A DNA stretch of 64,000 nt, from assembly GCA_022842595.1 (NCBI GenBank), contig JALHPF010000005.1:1-64000 (forward strand), read 5' to 3'. The notes under the pieces were generated by a model, which had not been told where the DNA came from, did not search any database, and saw only the letters and a list, made by a program, of their open reading frames with translations. Made by a program: the position numbers and the translations under genes. The stretch is from Rubrivivax sp. (GTDB taxonomy: Bacteria; Pseudomonadota; Gammaproteobacteria; Burkholderiales; Burkholderiaceae_C). This document shows positions 6,621 to 16,542 of the stretch, one piece after another; position 1 is the first letter of the stretch, and each line of letters begins with the position of its first letter.

Positions 6621-9461
6621 TCAGTCGGCGGCCTCGCCCACGAAGCGCAGCCCGCGCTCGTCGCGCACGAAGCCGGCAGCCAGCAGCGACCCGTCGTCGG
6701 ACAGCGGGTTGGCCGTCTCTTCGCCGCTGTCTTCAGCGGCGACCGCCAAGGTCCGTTTCACGGCCGCGGCGGCCACGGGTGCGGAGCTGCCTTCGGGCCG
6801 GAACTTCGTCACCTGCTTCCAGCTGCGCGTCAGCGCGTCGGCAAACACCAGCAGCAGGTCGCCAGGCTGGCCCATGCGCAGCGCGGCGTCGATGGCTTCC
6901 TGTTCGTCGGGGATGATGGTGATGGCGCTGTCAGGCACGCCCTGCTGGCGCAGCACCGCGGCGATCATGTTCGGCACTTCATCGCCGGCACGGCCGCGCA
7001 GGCCGTCGTCGCGGCGGCAGATGTAGTGGTCGAAGCGGCCGGCCACGCTGAGTGCGATGTCGCGGATGTCCTCGTCGCGCCGGTCGCCGGGCCCGGCCAC
7101 CACCACGATGCGCCGGCCGCGCACTTCCAGGCGTTCGGCCAGGTCGGCCATCACACCCACCGCATGGGCGTTATGCGCATAGTCGAAGATCACCTTGAAC
7201 GGGTGCTCGTCGTACACGTTCATGCGGCCCGGTGCCTGGAAGAAGGTGGTGTCGAAGGTGCGCAGCCCCTGGCGGATGGCGTCGAGCTTGATGTCCAGGC
7301 TGAAGGCCAGCGCGGCGGCGAACATCGCGTTCTGCACGTTGTGCATCGCCCGGCCTTCGAGCGTGGCCGGGATCAGGTGCGTCCACATCAGCGGGATATG
7401 GCGGCCCTTGTCGTAGAGCGTGATCATCTGTCCGTTCACACCCGCTTCCAGCGCGCAGGCGCGGCCACCGGCGCGGATGTGTTCGCGCACCACCGCATGC
7501 TGCGGGTTGGTCGTCACGTAGCAGAGATGCTTCGCGTCGGTGTAGGCGCTCATGCGGATGACGTTCTCGTCGTCGGCGTTCAGCACAGCGCAGTCCTTCG
7601 CCACCTCGACGATGATGCGCTTGACCTCCGCCAGCTGCTCCAGCGTGTCGATGCCTTTCATGCCCAGGTGGTCGCTCTTCACGTTGAGCACCGCGCCGAC
7701 GTTGACGAAGGGCACACCCATGCCGGCGCGCAGCAGGCCGCCGCGCGCGATTTCGAGCACGGCCATGTCGATCTTCGGGTCGGCCAGCACCATGCGCGTG
7801 GCCACCGGGCCGGTCATGTCGCCTTCCACGGTGCGCTGGCCGTCGATGTAGACGCCGTCGGTCGTCGTCAGCCCCGGTGTGTAGCCGGCCATCTTGGTGA
7901 TGTGCGCCAGCATCCGGCTGGTGGTGGTCTTGCCGTTGGTGCCGGTGATGGCGGCAATCGGCACACGTGCCGAACTGCCCGGCGGGAACAGCATGTCGAT
8001 GACCGGCCCGGCGGCGTCGCGAGGCGTGCCTTCGCTGGGCGCCACGTGCATGCGAAAGCCGGGTGCGGCATTGATCTCGCAGATGCCGCCGCCCACCTTC
8101 TTGTAGCTTTCGGTGATGTCGGGGCAGAGGAAGTCGACGCCGCCCACGTCCAGGCCGATGGCGGTGACGGCGCGCACGGCCATCTCGCGGTTGTCGGGGT
8201 GGATGACGTCGGTCACGTCGGTGGCCGTGCCGCCGGTGGACAGGTTGGCGGTGCTGCGCAACAGCACTTCCTGGTCGGCGGCGGGAACGCTGTCGAGCGT
8301 CATCGCCTGGCGCGCCAGCATCATGTCGGCCTGCGCGTCGAGCTCGATGCGCGTCATCACCTTTTCATGGCCGACGCCGCGGCGCGGGTCCTGGTTCACG
8401 ATCTCGACGAGCTGCCTGACACTGTGGCTGCCGTCGCCGATGACACGCCCCGGCGTGCGCCGGGTGGCGGCAATGAGTTCACCGCCCACCACCAGCAGGC
8501 GGTGGTCTTCGCCGTGCAGGTAGGTTTCGACGATGACGCTGCTGCTGTGCTCGGCGGCGGCCTCGAAACCCTTGCGGATCTCGTCCGGGGTCGTCAACCC
8601 GATGCTGATGCCGCGGCCGTGGTTGCCGTTGAAGGGCTTGGTCACCACCGGGGTGCCCAGCCGCTCGGCCGCACGCACGGCGCGCTCGGCACTGCGCACC
8701 AGTTCCTGCTTCGGCACCGGCAGGCCGCAGTTGGCCAGGATCTTGTTGGTCTCTTCCTTGTCCTGGGCGAGCTCCACCGCGATGTAGCTGGTGCGGCCGG
8801 TGACGGTGGCCTGGATGCGCTGCTGGTACTTGCCATGGCCGAGCTGGATCAGGCTCTGTTCATTCAGCCGCAGCCAGGGGATGTTGCGGTCCTCGGCGGC
8901 CTTCACCAGCGAAGCCGTGCTGGGCCCGAGCGCACGCCGCTGGGCGTAGCGGATGAAGTCGGTGCGCGCCTCGGCCCACTGCCAGTCGTCGGGCACCACG
9001 TCGGCCGGGCGCAGTTCGGCCGGCAGCAGTGAACACAGCAGCTTCAGCGCCAGCTCACCGGCCTCGATGCCTTCGTCGCGTTGCGCGTATTCGTAGACGA
9101 CGGTGTAGACGCCCGGCTGGCCTTCGATGCCCCGTGTCTTGCCGAAGCTGACGTCTTCGCCGGCGATGTTCTGCAGCTCGATCGCCACATGCTCGAAGAC
9201 ATGCCCCAGCCAGGTGCCCTGCTGCTGGTCGGGCACCTCGCTGTTGCCGCGCATGCGCCGGATGAAGCCGCCGGGCTCGCCGAAGCTGCAGCCGTGCTCG
9301 TGCAGCGTGGGCAGTGCCGCCAGCAGCGCATCGACGAAGCCCGACCCCAGCCGTCCGGTGGGCCAGGCTTCCAGCGGCCCGAGGTCGAGCACCAGCTTGA
9401 TGACCGGGAAGTGCGCGTACAGCGACGGGCCGACGTAGACGTTGCGTTCGACGATGCGCAT
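6621..9461 (-). CDS. cphA: Cyanophycin synthetase
   Basis: CphA polymerises Asp and Arg into multi-L-arginyl-poly-L-aspartate, a nitrogen and carbon reserve granule. The 946-residue protein has three parts. The N-domain starts MRIVERNVYVGPSLYAHFPV. The ATP-grasp domain (about 220-480) has KPFNGNHGRGISIGL near residue 275 and GGVDFLCPD. The Mur-ligase-like domain has ITGTNGKTTTSRML near residue 505 and FDYAHNAHAVG later. The ATG at 9461 gives the conserved N-terminus; an upstream in-frame extension is not family-like. The gene lies just downstream of cyanophycinase (28-base gap) and upstream of the short Mur-ligase paralogue. The C-terminus is somewhat extended relative to typical proteins of about 875-900 residues. 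Confidence 0.96.
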   Translation of the reverse strand: MRIVERNVYVGPSLYAHFPVIKLVLDLGPLEAWPTGRLGSGFVDALLAALPTLHEHGCSFGEPGGFIRRMRGNSEVPDQQQGTWLGHVFEHVAIELQNIAGEDVSFGKTRGIEGQPGVYTVVYEYAQRDEGIEAGELALKLLCSLLPAELRPADVVPDDWQWAEARTDFIRYAQRRALGPSTASLVKAAEDRNIPWLRLNEQSLIQLGHGKYQQRIQATVTGRTSYIAVELAQDKEETNKILANCGLPVPKQELVRSAERAVRAAERLGTPVVTKPFNGNHGRGISIGLTTPDEIRKGFEAAAEHSSSVIVETYLHGEDHRLLVVGGELIAATRRTPGRVIGDGSHSVRQLVEIVNQDPRRGVGHEKVMTRIELDAQADMMLARQAMTLDSVPAADQEVLLRSTANLSTGGTATDVTDVIHPDNREMAVRAVTAIGLDVGGVDFLCPDITESYKKVGGGICEINAAPGFRMHVAPSEGTPRDAAGPVIDMLFPPGSSARVPIAAITGTNGKTTTSRMLAHITKMAGYTPGLTTTDGVYIDGQRTVEGDMTGPVATRMVLADPKIDMAVLEIARGGLLRAGMGVPFVNVGAVLNVKSDHLGMKGIDTLEQLAEVKRIIVEVAKDCAVLNADDENVIRMSAYTDAKHLCYVTTNPQHAVVREHIRAGGRACALEAGVNGQMITLYDKGRHIPLMWTHLIPATLEGRAMHNVQNAMFAAALAFSLDIKLDAIRQGLRTFDTTFFQAPGRMNVYDEHPFKVIFDYAHNAHAVGVMADLAERLEVRGRRIVVVAGPGDRRDEDIRDIALSVAGRFDHYICRRDDGLRGRAGDEVPNMIAAVLRQQGVPDSAITIIPDEQEAIDAALRMGQPGDLLLVFADALTRSWKQVTKFRPEGSSAPVAAAAVKRTLAVAAEDSGEETANPLSDDGSLLAAGFVRDERGLRFVGEAAD

Positions 9462-9489
9462 GGCGCGGGCTCCTCGGTCCGGTGGGGGT

Positions 9490-10332
9490 TCAGGTCTTGG
9501 GTCGGTGCAGCGTGCCGGCGTCGGCCTGCCGCGTGTGCAGGTTGAACGTGGCACCCTGCGTCAGGATGTGCAGCTTCACGCCCAGCAGGCACACCGGCCG
9601 GCCTTCGTCGACGCTGTCCATGCTGCTGAACTGCACCTCGGCGGCGTCGACGACCGTGATGCCGCCGCTGCCTTGCACGTGCACGGTGTTGTCGGGGGCG
9701 ATGAAGGCGGCGGTGTCCTCGTCCAGGCCGATGCCCACCGCGAAGGGGTTGAAGGCCAGGGCGGTCAGCAGCCGGCCCAGGCGGTCGCGCTGGCGGAAAT
9801 GCTGGTCGATGATGAAGCGGTTGGTCAGGCCCAGGCCCGGCGCCAGGCGCACGCTGCCGGCCATCGGCGTGCTGCCCTCGTCGCCGAAGGCGATCATGTG
9901 TTCGCTGATGAAGGCCGCACCCGCGCTGGTGCCGGCCACCGGCACGCCGGCGGCGTTCATCACGCGCACCGCCTTGGCGATCGAGGTGCCGCCCAGCAGC
10001 GTCGACAGGCGCAGCTGGTTGCCGCCGGTGAAGAACACGCCGCTGGCCTGCTGCAGGCGTTCCAGGCGGCCGGGTTCGTCGCAGTCACGGCGGGTGTCGA
10101 AGTCGATCGCCGTCACGCGTTCGGCGCCCAGGTCGCCGAAGATGCGTTCATAACGCGGGCCGGTGCTCTTCAGCTGGCTGGCGGTGGGAATGACGACGAT
10201 GTCGGCACTGCGGCCACCGGCCAGTTCGACGAAACGCTGCAGGATCTGCGGCGAGTTCTCTTTTTCCTCGGCGCCGCCGATGGGGATGATCCATCCGCGT
10301 TCATTGCCTTCGGCCACCTTGCTGGCGCACAT
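9490..10332 (-). CDS. cphB: Cyanophycinase
   Basis: CphB is a serine exopeptidase of the S51 family that cuts cyanophycin into beta-Asp-Arg dipeptides. The 280-residue product starts MCASKVAEGNERGWIIPIGG and contains the nucleophile elbow AGTSAGAAF, the GGNQLRL loop and GLDEDTAAF. All are hallmarks of this family. The ATG at 10332 gives the expected N-terminus; the open frame runs further upstream into the divergent gene without similarity. It is the first gene of the cphB-cphA-Mur ligase transcription unit, so polymer synthesis and breakdown are encoded together. Confidence 0.94.
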   Translation of the reverse strand: MCASKVAEGNERGWIIPIGGAEEKENSPQILQRFVELAGGRSADIVVIPTASQLKSTGPRYERIFGDLGAERVTAIDFDTRRDCDEPGRLERLQQASGVFFTGGNQLRLSTLLGGTSIAKAVRVMNAAGVPVAGTSAGAAFISEHMIAFGDEGSTPMAGSVRLAPGLGLTNRFIIDQHFRQRDRLGRLLTALAFNPFAVGIGLDEDTAAFIAPDNTVHVQGSGGITVVDAAEVQFSSMDSVDEGRPVCLLGVKLHILTQGATFNLHTRQADAGTLHRPKT

Positions 10333-10416
10333 CGTTGATCGTTCCTGCGTTCTTGCTGTCGCCGGATGATGCCAGCACGGCGCGTGCCCGAATCGCCATC
10401 GCCCTATGCTCGGGGC

Positions 10417-10974
10417 ATGGCACACCCCCCGGCATGGCTGGCTGCGGCCCGCGACCACTGGCGCTGGCGCGGCCAGGGCCGCCCGCCCTTTGCGCAAGAA
10501 CCCGGCCCTGGCCAGGAAAGCGTGTGGGACTACCCCCGCCCGCCCGCGCTGGTGCCGGACACGCGAGAGGTGGTCGTGCGCTGGGGCGAGACCGAGGTGG
10601 CGCGCACGTGCGCCGCAGTGCGCGTGCTGGAAACGGCGCACCCGCCCACCTTCTACCTGCCCTGGGTCGACTGCGATCGCAGCTTGTTCGAGCCCGCCCC
10701 GGGCGGCTCTTTCTGCGAATGGAAGGGACCGGCGCGCTACTGGCACCTGGTGCACGGCGCGCGGCGCCTGGAAGGCGTGGCCTGGAGCTACCCGCAGCCG
10801 CTGGCAGGGGCCGAGGCCCTGGGCGAATGCGTGGCGCTCTACGCCTGGCCGCAGTTGCACGTCACCGTGGCGGGCCAGCTGGCGCGGCCGCAGCCCGGCG
10901 GCTTCTACGGCGGCTGGATCACGCCCGAGCTCGTCGGGCCCTTCAAGGGCGAGGCGGGCAGCGAGGGCTGGTAG
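10417..10974 (+). CDS. DUF427 domain protein
   Basis: The 185-residue product carries a DUF427 domain: VWDYPRPPALVPDTREV, then RVLETAHPPTFYLPW and FCEWKGPARYWHL, which are the conserved core strands. Its C-terminal half (YPQPLAGAEALGECVALYAW) repeats the family ending, followed by a short GGFYGGWITPELVGPFKG tail. The biochemical function of the family is not established. It diverges from cphB across an 84-base spacer, so both promoters must sit in that short region. The TfoX-like gene follows 5 bases later. Confidence 0.85.
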   Translation: MAHPPAWLAAARDHWRWRGQGRPPFAQEPGPGQESVWDYPRPPALVPDTREVVVRWGETEVARTCAAVRVLETAHPPTFYLPWVDCDRSLFEPAPGGSFCEWKGPARYWHLVHGARRLEGVAWSYPQPLAGAEALGECVALYAWPQLHVTVAGQLARPQPGGFYGGWITPELVGPFKGEAGSEGW

Positions 10975-10979
10975 CCGGC

Positions 10980-11384
10980 ATGGCGGCCGCGCCCATCACC
11001 GACCCCTTCGTGCTGCACGCCTGCGAGCTGCTGGCCAGCCTGGGGCCGTGCCGGGCGGTGCGCATGTTCGGGGGCTACGGCCTCTCGGTGGACGGCATGA
11101 ACCTGGGTCTCGTGGCCTGGGACACGCTCTACCTCAAGGCCTGCACCGAGACCGAAGCGATCTGGCGCGAGGCCGGCTGCCTGCCCTTTGTCTACGAAGC
11201 CAAGGGCAAGCCGATGCAGCTGCGCTACTACACGCCGCCAGCCGAAGCGCTGGAGTCGCCTGCGCTGATGGCGCCCTGGGCGCGGCTGGCGCTGCAGGCG
11301 GCAGTGGCGGCGCGCAAGCCGGCCAGCAAGCCCGCCCGCAAGTCGCCGCGTAGGCCGGCGAAAGAGCGCCCGGCCAAAGGCTGA
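10980..11384 (+). CDS. TfoX N-terminal domain protein
   Basis: This is a small 134-residue protein with the TfoX/Sxy N-terminal domain. LLASLGPCRAVRMFGGYGLSVDG at residues 15-37 has the diagnostic RxMFGGxG core, followed by LYLKA and GKPMQLRYYTPP. The C-terminal 30 residues are a Lys/Arg/Ala/Pro tail (KPASKPARKSPRRPAK), like histone H1-type tails, which may bind nucleic acid. Full-length Sxy activates competence genes, but this single-domain form lacks the C-terminal half. It begins 5 bases after the DUF427 stop and is probably in the same transcript. Confidence 0.82.
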   Translation: MAAAPITDPFVLHACELLASLGPCRAVRMFGGYGLSVDGMNLGLVAWDTLYLKACTETEAIWREAGCLPFVYEAKGKPMQLRYYTPPAEALESPALMAPWARLALQAAVAARKPASKPARKSPRRPAKERPAKG

Positions 11385-11397
11385 TAGCGTGCCCGGC

Positions 11398-12018
11398 ATG
11401 CAGCCCGACCTCCATTCCTACGAACCGCGCCACGGCCACGGCCTGCCGCACGACCCCTTCAACGCCATCGTCGGCCCGCGGCCCATCGGCTGGATCGGCA
11501 CGCACGACGGCGCTGGGGGCCATAACCTGGCGCCCTACAGCTTCTTCAACGCCTTCAACTACGTGCCGCCGATCGTCGGATTCGCCAGCGTGATGGCCAA
11601 GGACACGCTGCACAACGCGCAGGCCACCGGCGAATTCACCTGGAACCTGGTGACACGGCCGCTGGCCGAGGCCATGAACCGGAGCAGCGCGATGGTCGGC
11701 CCCGAGGTCGACGAATTCGTGCTGGCCGGCGTCACGCCACTGGCCAGCACACTGATCCAGGCGCCACGTGTGGCCGAAAGCCCGGTCAGCTTCGAGTGCC
11801 GAGTGACGCAGGTGCTGCAGCTGCAGACAACCGAGGGTGCGCTGGTGCCCACCTGGTTGGTGCTGGGTGAGGTGGTGGCGGTGCACATCGCCAGGCACCT
11901 GCTGGTCGACGGCATCTACGACACCGCCGCCGCGCACCCGGTGGTGCGCGGCGGCGGTGCTGCCGACTACTTCGAGATCGCCGAATCAGCGCGCTTCAGG
12001 ATGCCCCGACCGCGCTGA
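11398..12018 (+). CDS. Flavin reductase-like FMN-binding split-barrel protein
   Basis: The 206-residue product belongs to the flavin reductase domain family. PFNAIVGPRPIGWIGTHD is the N-terminal FMN-contact strand, followed by NLAPYSFFNAFNYVPPIVGF and EFTWNLVTRPLAEAM. Relatives reduce flavins with NAD(P)H or act on aromatic compounds; the substrate here cannot be told. A GTG three codons upstream (11389) is also possible, but the ATG at 11398 is the usual start. It follows the TfoX-like gene by 13 bases and runs up to the convergent gene with only 9 bases between stops. Confidence 0.85.
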   Translation: MQPDLHSYEPRHGHGLPHDPFNAIVGPRPIGWIGTHDGAGGHNLAPYSFFNAFNYVPPIVGFASVMAKDTLHNAQATGEFTWNLVTRPLAEAMNRSSAMVGPEVDEFVLAGVTPLASTLIQAPRVAESPVSFECRVTQVLQLQTTEGALVPTWLVLGEVVAVHIARHLLVDGIYDTAAAHPVVRGGGAADYFEIAESARFRMPRPR

Positions 12019-12027
12019 AACGCGGGC

Positions 12028-12966
12028 TCAGTCGAAACGCTGCTGAACCATCCATTCCGGGTAGGCCACAGGGTCGGCACCCTGGGCCGGGCCGGCTTGC
12101 AGTGTGTCGAGCGGCTGCGCTTCCGTCATCTGATCGCTCACCGGTTCGCTAGCCGGGGCGGGCTCGGCAGGGACAGGTTCGGTGGAGACCGGCCCGGTGG
12201 CTTCGGCCGGGGCGGCTTCGGGCGCGGCTTGGTTTGCGAGCGCAGGATGCACCGCCATGTCGGCGAGCGGGTCGACCCCCACGGCCCTGCTCGTTTCGGC
12301 CAGTGGCTCGGCGGTCAGGCCGGTGGCCTGTGCCGCTTCGACAGGGACCCGCGTTTCGCCGGCACCCAGGCTCTCGGTGGGCGCCGCAGCGGCCGCGGTC
12401 GGCAGCGTTGCCGGGTCGGCTTCCATCAGCGGTTCGGTCGGCTCGGCGACGATCACTTCCGAGCTCATGGCAACTTCGGCCTGGGCCGGCGTGCTGTCGG
12501 ACTGGGCCACCGTCAGCGGTGCTTCGGCAGGCACCAGCACGCGCAGGATGCCGCCCTCGGCAACGCTGCCCACGACGATCACGCCGTCGCCGCCAGTCAC
12601 GCGCTGCTCGCAGTCGCTGCGCACATCGGTCGGCACCGCATCACAACGCGCCAGCGCGTTGGCCAGCAGGTCGGGTTCGGTGGGTGCGATCTGGCCACTG
12701 TCGGCCACGGTCTGCAGGCCCAGCGTTCCGGCCAGTGCTTCCTTGCGCACGGCTGCGGCCTCGGCCAGGCAGGCGCTGCGCTCCTGCGTGCTGCTGCCGT
12801 CGGTGCAGGCCGCACGGTCGGCGCGGTAGGTCTGCTGGATCTCGGCCCGGGCAGAAGCGTCGGGGCGCTGCGTCGATGCGGCGAATGCACTGAACGACGA
12901 CAGGCCGGCGGTGGCGATGATGGCCGTGGCGACGGCGGTGCGCAGATGCGTGGTCTGGTTCTTCAT
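12028..12966 (-). CDS. Secreted Ala/Pro/Glu-rich hypothetical protein
   Basis: The 312-residue product starts with a clear Sec signal (MKNQTTHLRTAVATAIIATAG ending SAFAAS). A short charged segment with a Cys pair follows (RADRAACTDGSSTQERSACL), common in small betaproteobacterial secreted proteins, then a third and fourth Cys (ARCDAVPTDVRSDCEQR). From about residue 120 to the end it is low-complexity, dominated by Ala, Pro, Glu, Thr, Ser and Val. I do not recognise a family. The long flexible acidic tail suggests a periplasmic or surface location. The ATG at 12966 is preceded by AAGGAGAG, a strong ribosome-binding site. Confidence 0.65.
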   Translation of the reverse strand: MKNQTTHLRTAVATAIIATAGLSSFSAFAASTQRPDASARAEIQQTYRADRAACTDGSSTQERSACLAEAAAVRKEALAGTLGLQTVADSGQIAPTEPDLLANALARCDAVPTDVRSDCEQRVTGGDGVIVVGSVAEGGILRVLVPAEAPLTVAQSDSTPAQAEVAMSSEVIVAEPTEPLMEADPATLPTAAAAAPTESLGAGETRVPVEAAQATGLTAEPLAETSRAVGVDPLADMAVHPALANQAAPEAAPAEATGPVSTEPVPAEPAPASEPVSDQMTEAQPLDTLQAGPAQGADPVAYPEWMVQQRFD

Positions 12967-13098
12967 GAGGCTCTCCTTGCGGTGGGTGAAGGCCTCCAGT
13001 CTCGTCAACGCACCTGCCAGCGCCCATCGGACCATCGCCGTTGCGGCTGTGGGCATCGTCCGACACCCGCAACATGCCGCAACACGACTTGCAGAAGA

Positions 13099-14094
13099 TC
13101 AGTCGATCTTCGCGCCCGAGGCCTTGACGACCTGCGCCCACTTCTTCGTTTCAGCGGCAATGAAGCTGGCGAACTCGGCCGGTGGCTGACCGCCCGGCAC
13201 CGCGCCCTGGCTCAGCAGGCGCTCGTTGACGGCCGGCTGGGCCATGGCCTTGGCGGTTTCCTGCTGCAGGCGTGTGACGATGTCGGCGGGGGTGCCGGCA
13301 GGCGCCAGCAGCCCGAACCAGGAGCTGGCCTCGAAGTGCTGCAGCTTCGCGCCACCGGCTTCGGCCACGGTGGGCATGTCGGGCAGGGCCGCCGAACGCT
13401 TGCCGCTGGTCACGGCCAGGGCCTTGAGCCTGCCGCTCTTGATATGCGGCAGCGCACTCGGCAGGTTGTCGAACATCAGGTCGACGTTGCCGGCCATCAG
13501 GTCGATCAGCGCCGGCCCCGAGCCGCGGTAGGGCAGGTGCAGCATGAAGGTGCCGGTCATGCTCTTGTAGAGCTCGGCGGCCAGGTGGATGGACGTGCCA
13601 TTGCCCGAGCTCGCCACGTTCAGCCGGCCGGGGTGGCGGCGCGCGGCGCGCATCAGGTCGGGCAGGGTGTTGATCTCGTACTTCAGTGCCGACGCCGGGT
13701 TCATGACCACCACGTTCGGCACGCCCGCCACCAGCGTGATGGGCGCGAAGTCCTTGACGTGGTCGTAGGGCATCTTCGGGTACAGCGACGGGTTGATGGC
13801 GTGGGTGCCCACCGTGCCCATCAGCAGGGTGTGGCCGTCGGCCGCTGCCTTGGCCACTTCGGCCGCACCGGTGTTGCCACCGGCGCCGGGCCTGTTGTCG
13901 ACGACGAAGGGTTGGCCGAAGGCCTTCTGCAGTTCCGGAGCGATGGCCCGGGCCAGGATGTCGGTGGTGCCGCCAGCGGCAAAGGGCACGACGATGCGCA
14001 CCGGCTTGCTGGGCCAGCCAGCCTGCGCCCACAAGGGCGAAGCGAAGGGCAGCAGGGCGCCAGCGGCAACGAAGGTACGGCGGTGCAGGCTCAT
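13099..14094 (-). CDS. Bug-family (TctC-like) tripartite tricarboxylate transporter substrate-binding protein
   Basis: This periplasmic binding protein of 331 residues starts with a Tat-like signal ([17 protein letters not shown]). The Bug hallmark [19 protein letters not shown] follows, then [24 protein letters not shown] and [16 protein letters not shown]. Bug proteins bind small carboxylates or amides and deliver them to a TctAB membrane pair. No tctAB gene is nearby, so it is an orphan, as is usual for the large Bug families of Burkholderiales. The ligand cannot be predicted. It lies 65 bases downstream of the TonB receptor gene on the same strand. Confidence 0.92.
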   Translation of the reverse strand: MSLHRRTFVAAGALLPFASPLWAQAGWPSKPVRIVVPFAAGGTTDILARAIAPELQKAFGQPFVVDNRPGAGGNTGAAEVAKAAADGHTLLMGTVGTHAINPSLYPKMPYDHVKDFAPITLVAGVPNVVVMNPASALKYEINTLPDLMRAARRHPGRLNVASSGNGTSIHLAAELYKSMTGTFMLHLPYRGSGPALIDLMAGNVDLMFDNLPSALPHIKSGRLKALAVTSGKRSAALPDMPTVAEAGGAKLQHFEASSWFGLLAPAGTPADIVTRLQQETAKAMAQPAVNERLLSQGAVPGGQPPAEFASFIAAETKKWAQVVKASGAKID

Positions 14095-14159
14095 CGTCAG
14101 TCTCCGGTCGATGTGGTTCGAAGCCGGAGTTTGCACGGCGCCGCTGACGGCGCCGGTTC

Positions 14160-16478
14160 CTAGAGCTTCAGTTCCAGCCGCAGCTGCCAGTTGACATAGC
14201 TCGGGCCGCCGCTGACGACCGTGGTGCGTTCGTTCAGGTTGAAGGGCGTGCCGTCGGTCACCGTCGTCGTGTCGTAGTCCTCGGCGGCCAGGTTGCTGCC
14301 CAGCAGGCGCAGCGCGATGGCCGGGGTGAAGGTCCACAGCGCATACACGTCCCACACCTGCTTGCGGCTGACGCTGACCGTCAGGTTTTCGTCGGTGCGC
14401 GTGGTGTAGCCGGGCACCCAGTTGACGTTGCCGCCCAGCGTGAAGGGGGTGCCGCGCAGGCGGTAGTCGGCGCCCAGGTTGGCGGTGGCCTTGGCCTGCT
14501 GGTCCAGCCGGTTGTCGGGGCCGGGCACGCTCTTGACCGCGCTGTCGAACAGGCTCAGGTTGCTGCGCACTTCCACCGCGGGGCTGCCGGCCACCAGCTG
14601 GTCGAGCCTGAACTTGGCTTCCAGCTCGATGCCCTGCACGGTCGCGTCGCCGATGTTCTGCTGACGCCGCACATAGCGAGGCACCGGGCTGTAGCTCACC
14701 GTCTCCAGCCGGATCTCGCCCCGGATGAGGTCGCTGATGTTGCGCCGGAAGTAATTGGCGCTGAGCACGCCGCCGCTTTCCAGATAGCGTTCATAGCCGA
14801 GCTCGATGCCAGTCGCCAGTTCAGGCCGCAGGTCGGGGTTGCCGGCGCTGTCGGGCGTGCTCACGGTGTTGGGTTCGTCGATCGGCCGGTCGCGGTTGAT
14901 CGTGGGGCGGGCGATCAGCGCGTTCAGCCCCGGGCTGCGGTAGCTGCGCGTCAGGCTCATGCGCACCTGGTCGCGGCTCTTCGGGTCGGGCTTCCACACG
15001 GCCTGCAGCAGCGGCGTCCAGACGCTGCTGCGGTTGGTCGGCCGTTCGCCGTTGGCGTTGTCGCCGCGCGTGGTGATGCCTTCCCAGCGCAGCCCGGCGT
15101 AGGCGCCCCAGTTCGGGTTGATGGCCCATTCGTTCTGCGCGTAGGCCGCCAGGCGCAAGCTGCTGGCCTGCAGGTTCTCGGCCAGGTTGGTGAGAGTGGG
15201 AACGCCGTTCTGCAGGTTGCTGCGCGTTTCCTTGCGGTCGATGCCCTCGATCTCGGCGCCGGCCACGACCGTGTTTTCGCTGCCCGGCAAGTTGGCCTTG
15301 CCGCCCACCAGCTGCGTGCCCTTCAGGTTGAGCGTCAGGGTGTTTTCACGCGCGGTGCTGCGGTCCTGCAGCGTGCGCAGAACGCCGGCGCTGCCGCTGC
15401 CAAACTCACGGCGTGCGCTGTCGTTCAGCGAACGACTGCTGCCGGCATTGCCGTTGGCTTCCATGCGCACCTCGCCCAGGCGCTGGCGCCACATCAGCCC
15501 CAGCCTGCCGGTGGTGAAGCGGCTGTCGGCAACGCCCTCGGCGGTGCTGTAGCGGCCGGTGCTGGAAGGTCGCAGAAGCCGCGAGTCCTGCACCAGTGCG
15601 CTGTCAGCTTTGCTCTCGGTGTGGAACACCGAAGGCATCAGCGCGATGTTGTCACCCGACTCGTTCAGCCGCCATTGCAGCCGTGCGGTGAGGTTGGTGC
15701 CGAAGCGCCGGCTCTGGCTGTTGCTGCGCACCGTGCGGTCTTCCAGCAGCGTGTCGCTGCCGAGCTCGCGCACGGTGGTCGTGGTGCGGCTGTCTTCGTC
15801 GGTGCGCCTGGAAAAGGCCGAGCCCGACAGGTTGTAGGTCAGATCGTCGGCGCTGTTGTTGTGGGTCCAGTTCAGGCCGCCCGACGCGGCGCCGTTCTCG
15901 ACACCCGTACCCACGCGCACGTCGTTCAGGCGCAGGCGGAAGCCTTCGCGCGTGATGATGTTGATGGTGCCGGCGATGGCGCGCGCTCCGGTCTCGGCGG
16001 TGGGGGCGCGCAGGATCTCGATGCGCTCCACCTGTTCCGGCGTCAGGCTTTCGAGGCTGAACCCCGGCGGCACACGCTGGCCGTCGATCAGCAGCTGGGT
16101 GAAGCCGCCACCCAGGCCGCGCAGCCGCGGCGGGCCGCCCCGGCCCGGCGCGCCGGGGGTGTTGACGCCGGGCAGGCGGCGCAGCACTTCGCCCACGGTG
16201 GCGTCGCCGAACTTGTCGATCTCCTCGCGCCCGATGACGATCTTCGAGGCCGTGGACCGGCGGCGCTGCTCAGTGTCGGACTGGCGGCCGCCGGTAATCT
16301 CGACACGCTGGTTGCCAGCCGGGGCCGCAGCCGCTGGGGTCGCCGGGGTCGACGAAACCGCCGAAGCCGCGGGCGCTGGCGCCACGGGCGCCGGGGCTGT
16401 CTGCGCCAGGCTGGCGCCGGCGGCAGCCAGCAGGCTCAAGCCCAGGGCCAGCGGTTTCTTGTTGTGGGTGTGCGTCAT
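14160..16478 (-). CDS. TonB-dependent outer-membrane receptor
   Basis: The 772-residue protein has a signal peptide ([16 protein letters not shown]), an Ala/Pro linker and a plug domain (about 60-170) with [22 protein letters not shown] and [16 protein letters not shown] large beta-barrel follows and ends WQLRLELKL. The plug segment [19 protein letters not shown] is typical of siderophore or vitamin receptors. The terminal residue is Leu rather than the usual Phe. It is followed on the same strand by the Bug binding protein. No siderophore or cobalamin genes are adjacent and no Fur box is obvious, so the substrate is open. Confidence 0.9.
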   Translation of the reverse strand: MTHTHNKKPLALGLSLLAAAGASLAQTAPAPVAPAPAASAVSSTPATPAAAAPAGNQRVEITGGRQSDTEQRRRSTASKIVIGREEIDKFGDATVGEVLRRLPGVNTPGAPGRGGPPRLRGLGGGFTQLLIDGQRVPPGFSLESLTPEQVERIEILRAPTAETGARAIAGTINIITREGFRLRLNDVRVGTGVENGAASGGLNWTHNNSADDLTYNLSGSAFSRRTDEDSRTTTTVRELGSDTLLEDRTVRSNSQSRRFGTNLTARLQWRLNESGDNIALMPSVFHTESKADSALVQDSRLLRPSSTGRYSTAEGVADSRFTTGRLGLMWRQRLGEVRMEANGNAGSSRSLNDSARREFGSGSAGVLRTLQDRSTARENTLTLNLKGTQLVGGKANLPGSENTVVAGAEIEGIDRKETRSNLQNGVPTLTNLAENLQASSLRLAAYAQNEWAINPNWGAYAGLRWEGITTRGDNANGERPTNRSSVWTPLLQAVWKPDPKSRDQVRMSLTRSYRSPGLNALIARPTINRDRPIDEPNTVSTPDSAGNPDLRPELATGIELGYERYLESGGVLSANYFRRNISDLIRGEIRLETVSYSPVPRYVRRQQNIGDATVQGIELEAKFRLDQLVAGSPAVEVRSNLSLFDSAVKSVPGPDNRLDQQAKATANLGADYRLRGTPFTLGGNVNWVPGYTTRTDENLTVSVSRKQVWDVYALWTFTPAIALRLLGSNLAAEDYDTTTVTDGTPFNLNERTTVVSGGPSYVNWQLRLELKL

Positions 16479-16542
16479 GGCGCAGGATTGTCCGTGCGCC
16501 AGCGCTCTGGCGCTGTCATCGGGTCTTGGGCCTTGCCAAACT

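Noticed and set aside
5931..9032. A very long plus-strand open frame opposite the cyanophycin genes
   Set aside because: Its protein is rich in Arg, His and Gln with no family motif. It lies antisense to clear cphA and Mur ligase genes, as expected in GC-rich DNA where stops are rare.
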